Source: Effrenium voratum (taxonomy: Eukaryota > Sar > Dinophyceae > Suessiales > Symbiodiniaceae). Taken from it: 64,000 bases of DNA. Positions within the stretch are counted from its first letter, which is position 1, and the number at the start of each line of letters is the position of its first letter. Below the pieces are notes generated by a model, which was not told the origin of the DNA, ran no database searches, and worked only from the letters and a program-made list of their open reading frames with translations. Below, piece by piece: positions 57,090 to 64,000 of this stretch. The translations under genes and the position numbers were made by a program. Location of the stretch: positions 504,001 through 568,000 of the forward strand of contig CAUJNA010003002.1 of assembly GCA_963377175.1 (NCBI GenBank). The letters run 5' to 3'.

Positions 57090-58545
57090 GAAGTGATTTG
57101 CAAAATTGAGGGCAGGGTGGGTGGGGGCATGCAGTTTGGGGCGCGGTACAGGTGCTGTTTCAGGTGCGGACGGTGCGGGTGCATTTTTGCGAGTTGATTA
57201 GGGGGCATGCAGTTTGGGGGGCGCAGATTTTGCAAGATTGAGGGCAGGGTGCTAGGGCGCACGCAAGCTTGGGGTGCTTATGACTGTGTGGGCGCAGATT
57301 TGCAAGATTGAGGGTGCTGGGGCCCATGCATCTTGGGGTGCTGGTGCAGGTGCTGCTTGAGGTGCTTGTGACGCTGCGGGCGCGCGCCTGCAAGATTGAG
57401 CGCGCCAGGGCGCATGCAGTTTGGGGTGCTGTTGAGGTGGCCGTGACGGTGCGGGCGCATATTTGCGAGACTGAGGGCAGGGCTACGGCGCATGCAGTTT
57501 GGGGATGCTGTTGCAGGTGCTGTTTGACGGCGTGGGCGCAGATTTGCAGGCTGCTAGGGTGCATGCAGGTTGGGGTGCTGGCGCAGGTGCTGCTCGAGGT
57601 GCTGGTGCGGGTGCATATTTGCAAGATTGAGGGCAGGTGCTAAGGTGCATGCAGTTTGGGGTGCTGTGGAGGTGGCCGTGACGGCGCGGGCGCACATTTG
57701 CGAGACTGAGGGCAGGGTGCTAGGGGCGCATGCAGTTTGGGGTGCTGGTGCAGGCGTTTTGGGTTGGGGGGTGCATATTTGCAAGATTGAGGGAAGGGTG
57801 CTAGGGTGCGAGTTGACGCTGGGGGCGCTGGCCTAGGTTGCTGTTGATGTGACGGTGTGGGCGCGTACTTGCGAGTTGACGGCAGGGTGCTAGGGCGCAT
57901 GCAGTTTGGTGCTGCGGGTGCTGCTTCGAGGTGCTTGTGATGTTGCGGGCGCATATTTGCAAGATTGCAAGATTGAGGGCAGGGCGCTAGGGTGCATGCA
58001 GTTGCGGGTGCTCAGCAGGGCGCTAGGGTGCATGCAGCTTGGGGTGCTGGCGCAGGTGCTGCTCGAGGTGCTTGTGATGGCGCGGGCGCATATTTGCAAG
58101 ATTGAGGGCAGGGTGCGAGGGTGCATGCAGTTTCGGGTGCTGTTGAGGTGGTCGTGACTGGGCGGGCGCATATCTGTGGGTGCTAGGGTGCATGCAGCTT
58201 CGGGTGCTGGTGCAGGTGCTGGTGTGGGCGCATTTTTGCGAGTTGACGGCAGGCTGCTAGGGCGCGTGCAGCTGGGGGTGGGTGCAGGTGCTGCTCGAGG
58301 TGCTTTGTGACGGTGCGGGCGCGTACTTGCAAGATTGAGGGCAGGGTGCGTATGTGCGAGATTGAGGGCAGGGTGCAAGGACGCATCAGTTTGGGCAGGC
58401 GCTGTTTTTGGTGGGGGGGGGGGGGGGCTGGTGCAGGTGCTGTTTGAGGTGCTTGCGACTTGCAACGGCGCGGGCGCATATTTGTTAGATTGAGGGCAGG
58501 GTGCTAGGGTGCATGCAGTTTGGGGTGCTTGTGCAGGTGCTCTTG
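57090..58545. repeat. Minisatellite, ~78-bp unit, about 18 copies
   Basis: Units are built from ATTTGCAAGATTGAGGGCAG, GTGCTAGGGTGCATGCAGTT, TGGGGTGCTG and a variable GGTGCTGTTGAGGTGGCCG part. Between 57390 and 57780 the spacing is 77-81 bp; elsewhere it ranges up to about 90. Frames on the minus strand stay open for long distances (to 248 codons, 57890-58636) because many units keep the triplet phase. Confidence 0.8.
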
Positions 58546-58689
58546 GGGTGACTGCGATGTTGCGTGCGCTATATGTGGGCGCTTTCGTTTCGGCACTATC
58601 ATGTTGCTGCCTGTTATCCGCTGAACGAATCATCATTGCTCACGACTGCCAGCATCCTTGTGATGCCGTTTGTCTCCTTGTTTTTTTGG

Positions 58690-59740
58690 GAGCCTGCGTC
58701 AGTATGATGCCGGCATCACCATGATGCCGCCTACATCATCACCATGATGCTGCCTACATCATCACCATGATGCCTCGTGTCATCATCATGGTGCTGCTTT
58801 TATCATGACAGTGCTGCCTACTTTACCGAGACGCTTTCCGTACGATTGCAATCCTTTCAGCATAATCACGCTGCCGCCGTCATCACTGCGGTGTCCTGCG
58901 TCATACTGTTGCTGCCTGTGTCACTTCGTGGTGCCGTCCTTCGTATTCCGGTTTTGCCGGCATCACTATGATGCTGCCTACGCCATCATGATGCGGCCTG
59001 CATCATCATGATGCTGCTTGCATCATCATGATTCTTTCTCCTGTAGTTGAACAGGTTAAAGTGCTGCTAGCCTTGCCGTGATGTCTCGGTGCTCGCATCG
59101 TGCTTTTGGTGTTGCAATGACGCTGCCTACAAGATTATGATGATGCCTGCCGCATCATGATGCTGCCTGCCTCATCCTGATGCTGCCCGCATCATCATGA
59201 TGCCTTATGGTTGAAGCGCTGCCTACCTTGCCGCGATATTTTTGGTGCTCGTGTCATGCTTTTGGCACTGCGGGCATCGCTATGATGCTGCCTGCTTCAT
59301 CATGATGCTGCCTGCATCATCATGATGCTGCCTGCATCATCATGATGCTGCCTGCATCATCATGATGCTGCCTGCATCATCATGATGCTGCCTGCATCAT
59401 CATCACGATGCTTTCTTTTGTAGTTAAAGCGCTGCTTACCTTGGCGTGATGTTTCGGTGCTTGTATCATGCTTTTCGCGTGGCCGGCATTCTCATGATGC
59501 TGCCTCGAGACCATGATGATGCCTGCAGTATCATGATGCTGCCTGCGTCATCATGATGCTGCGCGCATCATCATGATGCGTCCTTCTGTAGCTGAAGTGC
59601 TGCCTTCCTTACCGCGATGTTTTTCGGGCTTGTATGCCGGCATCACTATGATGCTGCCTGCTTTATCATGAAGCTGCCTGCATCATTATGATTTTTCTTC
59701 TGTAGTTAAAGTGCTGCTTACCTTACCGTGATGTTTCGGA
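58690..59740. repeat. CATCATGATGCTGCCTG satellite with higher-order units
   Basis: A 20-bp motif, CATCATCATGATGCTGCCTG, is repeated exactly several times at 59290-59400 and with variation across the tract. Its core CATCATGATG is self-complementary. Longer units separated by GCTGCCTACCTTGCCGCGAT-like spacers (near 58817, 59068, 59218, 59431, 59600 and 59713) give a second level of repetition of about 110-250 bp. Confidence 0.8.
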
Positions 59741-62700
59741 CAATTTGCTCTGGACAATTTGCTATGTTCTGAATGCTACTCTCCTTTTGCAACTTTCATG
59801 TCAGGTTCCCTGGAAAGTATATGCCCGAACTTGACTGATCAGAGTCTTGCTCGAAGACCGGGCAAACCCAGCATCTTGCATGTGTCACGCTGCGCTGGTG
59901 TCGACCTGTTTTATGCTATCTGGGGTCTATTATGGTTTAATTTTTGACGCAGGTATTCCAAGAGCAAGCCTACCCTCCTTCGTGCGCTCACCGGCATGCA
60001 CCAGCACAACATACGGGCTTCAGATGATGTGCCTAGGTAGCACCGTTGCGATATCTTTGCACACGCTGCCTGCGCTGCATTCGGCCCAGGTGTGGTTTTC
60101 GCTTTTGCGCCGCGAGATTTCTCGGTGGATATCGTGGGCGGCAACGCCAGTCCTCATAGCGCAGATGGCAGCTTGCTCTCACACTCGCTTTGGTCCGTTT
60201 GATTGCATGCGCTGCCCATGTCTTTAGCTGGCCGGAAGTCACTCGCGCAGTTGGCCAGGTATCACTATGTAGTGCCTACAGTCATCGCAGTGTGCTTGAA
60301 GCTTTGGCATCCGCTCAATCACTGCTGGATCTCCCAATTGCGGCAGACAGGACGCCCTTTTTGCTTTCATATGCAGCAGAGAGATGCCGCAGGACTGCTC
60401 CTGCCAATTTCCGTGCAACCAGGGACTGGCTGCAGAAACTTGCTGCGAAGGCCCGACGGATACTGCACGAGGCTGGCTCATCGCTGCACTTTTCGTTCTT
60501 GCAGGGAATGGTGTATTCTCCGAGATTCATGCTTGCTCGGCACAACGCCAACAATGCATCAGCCTGAATTTAAGCGTGCAAGATGGCATCCACTCACCTT
60601 AGACCGACCGCCAAGGTCACTGAACAGGCAGGGATGGTGCTCAGCCGCGACTCTGCTGAGTGGCTGCTGGACACAGACTCAGCCAGTGAGCGTGCTCAGG
60701 CACGAGGCTTGGTCTGACTTGCTGCGGCGTTCCATGCACGGCGCAGGTGTTGTCCAAGCTGCGCGGCTACGGTGACTTCCAGACTCTGAATTTCCTCACC
60801 ATATTGCATCAATGCGGGCAGGCATTTCCAGAGCTTCGTTTGTTTTGCCTGCGCAGCATGGCGGCCAAGCAGCGCCATAGTGGGGAAGGGATTGTAAACG
60901 GCTGATGCCAGCCATTCATTAGTCGGGCAGCTCTATTTTGGAGCCGTGAGCGCGGGCTGGGAACCGCAGTGTTTTAGGCAATGGTTTAGGCGCGCAGCTC
61001 ATTTCGACTTGATGACGGGGCTTCCGAAGGGTCCATGTTTGTTTGTGTCAGGCGCGCAGCTGAAACACCACTGTCAACACAGCATCGGTTCCGGCACAGG
61101 AGGGAACGCAGCTCTGGGTGTGATTACGGGCACCCGCAAGATGCCAATCCGAGGTACCCTCGAAGATCTGCCAAACGGACCGGGAGCCGGATGCTAGCTC
61201 ATGTGTGCACTTTGTGTTGCCACAATTGGCCACTTCAGGCCGACTGTATGCTGAAAACTGCCAAGACGACGCGCAAAGAATTCATGGAGCGAGTTTTGGA
61301 GATTATGCCTTGGCACATCACTGCCAACAACATCCGGCCAGTACCTATGTGGTGCGACAGTCAGGTTGGTGAGCATTCCGGCGCAGGTTTCACATCACAG
61401 ACTTGGACGACGCTATTTGCCAGTTCAATCTGTGTGCGGCCGCCGCCTTACTCGGTTTGTAGTTGGCACATGTCTTTTCATGCTTTTCAGCCGAGTTGAA
61501 GCGAAATATGCAGTTTCTGCATTCCGCCAAAATCCCACATCATCTTCGGCGCAATGAGCCTCTGCTCGCACTGTGCTCCTTGCCACTGGCCATTGCTCAA
61601 GATCTGGGCTCAGGACAAAGTGTATGCTGCCTGAGCTATCAGATTCGCACCTTCCCTGATCTCGTGGCAGGCGGGCAACTTAGCGATCATGTGGTGCACG
61701 CAAAGTGTTTTTGTCCCCCATGCTGCTTGCTTGTGAGAGCAAACCTGACCGCGGCCAGGCGTAGTAGCCCGATTGACAGCGCGTTGAGTTTCATGTGCAT
61801 CTGCAGACCAGAAAGCAGCTTGTGTGTTCGAGTGGCTGTGGGGGGGGGGGGGGGCAGGGCGGCCAATAAAACCGCAAACTAATGACAAAGAGGATTTCCT
61901 TGTCATCAAAGCTTTTAGGTACGGCGTTTGTACGTGTGACACCGGGTCAGATGGCCCACAGCTTTTGTTGTGCTTCATGCGAGACATCTGGCAAAGTGTT
62001 GGATTCGCCAACGCGCACCACAAGGGCCGCCGGCCACCAGTGACACTAAGATGAACCAAAAGCGTGATCACGTGCGAGCCAGCTTGACAGCAGAACCGCA
62101 GTGCCATATGAGGCCCTGTATACTGAGATTTTGGTGCGGGCCCGGGCCAGTCTCCGAGATAAGCTTCATCGCGCAACGCGCTCCGAACTCCGATGCCTTG
62201 TGCAACAACAAGCGTGCGAGCCAAATCCTTTTGTCTGGCGCAGTAATTTGGAAGGGCGTTAGCGCAGCTCGTCAAAATACCACCGAGAGTGCTCGGCCAG
62301 CGAAAATGTGGCGGGGTCACCTGGACAGGCGACGCCTTGTCGGCAATGCTCATGGTTTTTGGTCCATGGCCGACGCCGAGCATTAGTGGAGAGAAACGGG
62401 GCAACCTGTCCTCTTACTTTCAGAGCACGCCCGCGCCATTCTTCGCCAAGAGGGGGCCACACAGGACCCGTCAACGACCTTCGAGCAAGATCAGGCGCTT
62501 CGGAAAACCCCGCTTGAGAGTCACTTGGGGTCGGTCCAGGAGCAGCTACCCACACACACATACATACACAGAATGAACAAGAAGCATCAGATCCAACAAT
62601 GACAAAAACACCATAGGAACCATAGAGCAGACCATATACATTGGTAAGCAACGCCCTTTGCGAAATCTGGGGGTGGAGGGGCCGCTGCCTCCCACACACA

Positions 62701-62825
62701 CGCCCCGCATTGCAGTGCGCTTCCGGTATGTAACCTGCGCTCTTCTTGAGAATGGGGGTGGCCTGCGGATGCCGTTTGGTTCCATAGGTAGCCGGCCTTT
62801 GGGTGCTTTTGCGGACAGGTTATAG
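59741..62825. other. Unrecognised open frames
   Basis: Plus-strand frames at 59847-60227, 60190-60567, 61035-61499 and 61463-61882 are protein-like in places (FRATRDWLQKLAAKARRIL near 60410-60460; AKTTRKEFMERVLEIMPWHI near 61260-61320). I recognise no family. They may be exons of one gene on the plus strand, but no splice-consistent chain was established. Confidence 0.3.
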
Positions 62826-62998
62826 GCTTCTTGCGTAAACAGCTCCCTTACCTGTGGCCCGCACGCGGGCGTCAGATACACCCCGAGCCTACACCTAGCT
62901 GTTAGGGATTTGCCCTTGACAGATAGTCCGTCGTGTGGCCACACGTCGATCAGATACTCGCAGGGGCTGTTTTGCCTGTAGCCCGCATGCGGCCGCCA
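62826..62998. repeat. Degenerate duplication of a ~45-bp GC-rich segment
   Basis: CTGTGGCCCGCACGCGGGCG near 62851 and CTGTAGCCCGCATGCGGCCG near 62975 lie in similar contexts about 125 bp apart. A minus-strand frame (62546-62944) crosses the area and is unrecognised. The remaining 1 kb to the window end holds no feature I can name. Confidence 0.4.
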
Positions 62999-64000
62999 GG
63001 TAACTAGGGGCGCGCGCGACCAGATGGTGCTAAGTGCTTAGAGCTTAGAGGCCCAGTTTCATGGTGCGCTTTCGGGCGCGAGGTCATTGCACGGCACTGA
63101 CAGGCACAGAAAACAGACAAAGCAGACAAACACACGGATATTACCTGCTGACAGTCTGAGCGCGGTGCTTGATGCGTGTTCGTGGTGTAATTAGCTTGCT
63201 CGGCATCCCACAGGCCAGGTATAGAGGGCCGCCGTCCCGGGTTGAAAGTAAGATGCAGCGCGTTTGCGTAGAAACTGCCGGCGTCCAGGCTTGCCAGCTG
63301 GGACGTAGTGATGAGTTGTTCGACTCTGCGGGTGAGGGGTTTGCAGCTGGCGGGAGGTCGGACCGGTCGTGCGTGCGAGCGGGGCGTAGCACGTGTCGTA
63401 AGGTGCAGGTACACCACGCGCGTCCTGACAGCTCCTAAGCCGCCCATATGAGGAACAGGCGCGTGCTCGTAGGGTGCTTGATGCCCGCGACGGCTCGAGG
63501 CACGTGCTCGTCCAGTCACTTGCGTCCGCAGTCGGGCGCGAACTATGTGGCATGCGATGCGTGCTGCCTTTCATGAGTTGTCTCACATGAGCCGCTCGGG
63601 GTTGGGGGGCAGGGCCAGGCCTGAGATCAACATTGGTTACACGCAGGCTTGCGCAGCCTTTTGTGTCCGCAGTCATGGTAGCTTGCAGGTGTTCGCGGGG
63701 TTGAGCTGCATGTGTGAACAAGCAGGTCAGCGAGTGCGTGCCATGGTGCCTTTAATGGAGGACCGGCGTCAGCTTGAACAGCACAGTTAGGCCGCAAAGC
63801 ACGCGCGTGTGCTTCTAGCAGAGCTCAGAGTGCAGGACGATCCATGCTTTCCAGCGCTGATGTGATTGTCGAATTGTTCGACTCTTTCGAGGCAGGAGGA
63901 CGGGTTGCAACACGGGGCATGCTGCTGTTTTGCCCACGTGTGCTTGACAGTCAATACGTGAGACCTTGAGCTTGTGTGTTCGCATCCAAACTAAATATCG

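Noticed and set aside
57890..58636. 248-codon minus-strand protein with repeated peptide units
   Set aside because: It lies over the minisatellite; the peptide repeats mirror the DNA units and alternative frames are also open.
62546..62944. Minus-strand 132-codon frame
   Set aside because: Parts look protein-like, but no family could be named and a short DNA duplication overlaps it. It is mentioned only as part of a region.

Overview
The window is eukaryotic nuclear DNA and almost certainly dinoflagellate. Three things point there: a relic of the dinoflagellate spliced leader (GCCATTTTGGCTCAAG) inside two identical 121-bp leaders; a broken gene whose coding phase is restored by a GC-AG intron; and mobile-element proteins (Gag-like, methyltransferase-like, tyrosine recombinase) of types I recognise from Symbiodinium-like genomes. 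No bacterial operon, rRNA gene, tRNA gene or CRISPR array is visible.

From 1 to about 36,000 there are no convincing genes. This part is a mosaic of short inverted-repeat elements (MITE-like), at least eight families each present two to ten times, plus simple repeats: a 1-kb CA-rich array at 7.75-8.76 kb, a CTCA array at 12.5 kb and a GA tract at 16.5 kb. One decayed LINE-type RNase H fragment lies on the minus strand near 19.3 kb.

From 36,255 to about 44,640 is a retroelement block. Two identical 121-bp leaders (36255-36375 and 42400-42520) front two different coding regions. The first is a zinc-finger/Gag-like ORF followed by a tyrosine recombinase. The second is a Gag-like ORF followed by a methyltransferase-like domain. 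Both are frameshifted. A 2.1-kb DNA transposon with its own transposase-like gene sits inside the first ORF, with inverted ends and a 7-8 bp target duplication; removing it restores the reading frame.

From 44,770 to 47,999 is a cytosine-5 DNA methyltransferase gene in at least three pieces. The catalytic part is at 44.8-45.4 kb, motif IX at 47.5 kb and motif X at 47.9 kb. The last two join across a GC-AG intron with correct phase. The target-recognition exon was not located.

From 48 to 64 kb there is one family-like gene fragment (48478), one small putative membrane protein ORF (56676) and three unusual repeat tracts: CAT-rich at 54.0-56.3 kb, a ~78-bp minisatellite at 57.1-58.5 kb and a CATCATGATG satellite at 58.7-59.7 kb. 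The rest has open frames I do not recognise. The MITE families of the first 36 kb were not seen here, so the window has two distinct sequence compartments.
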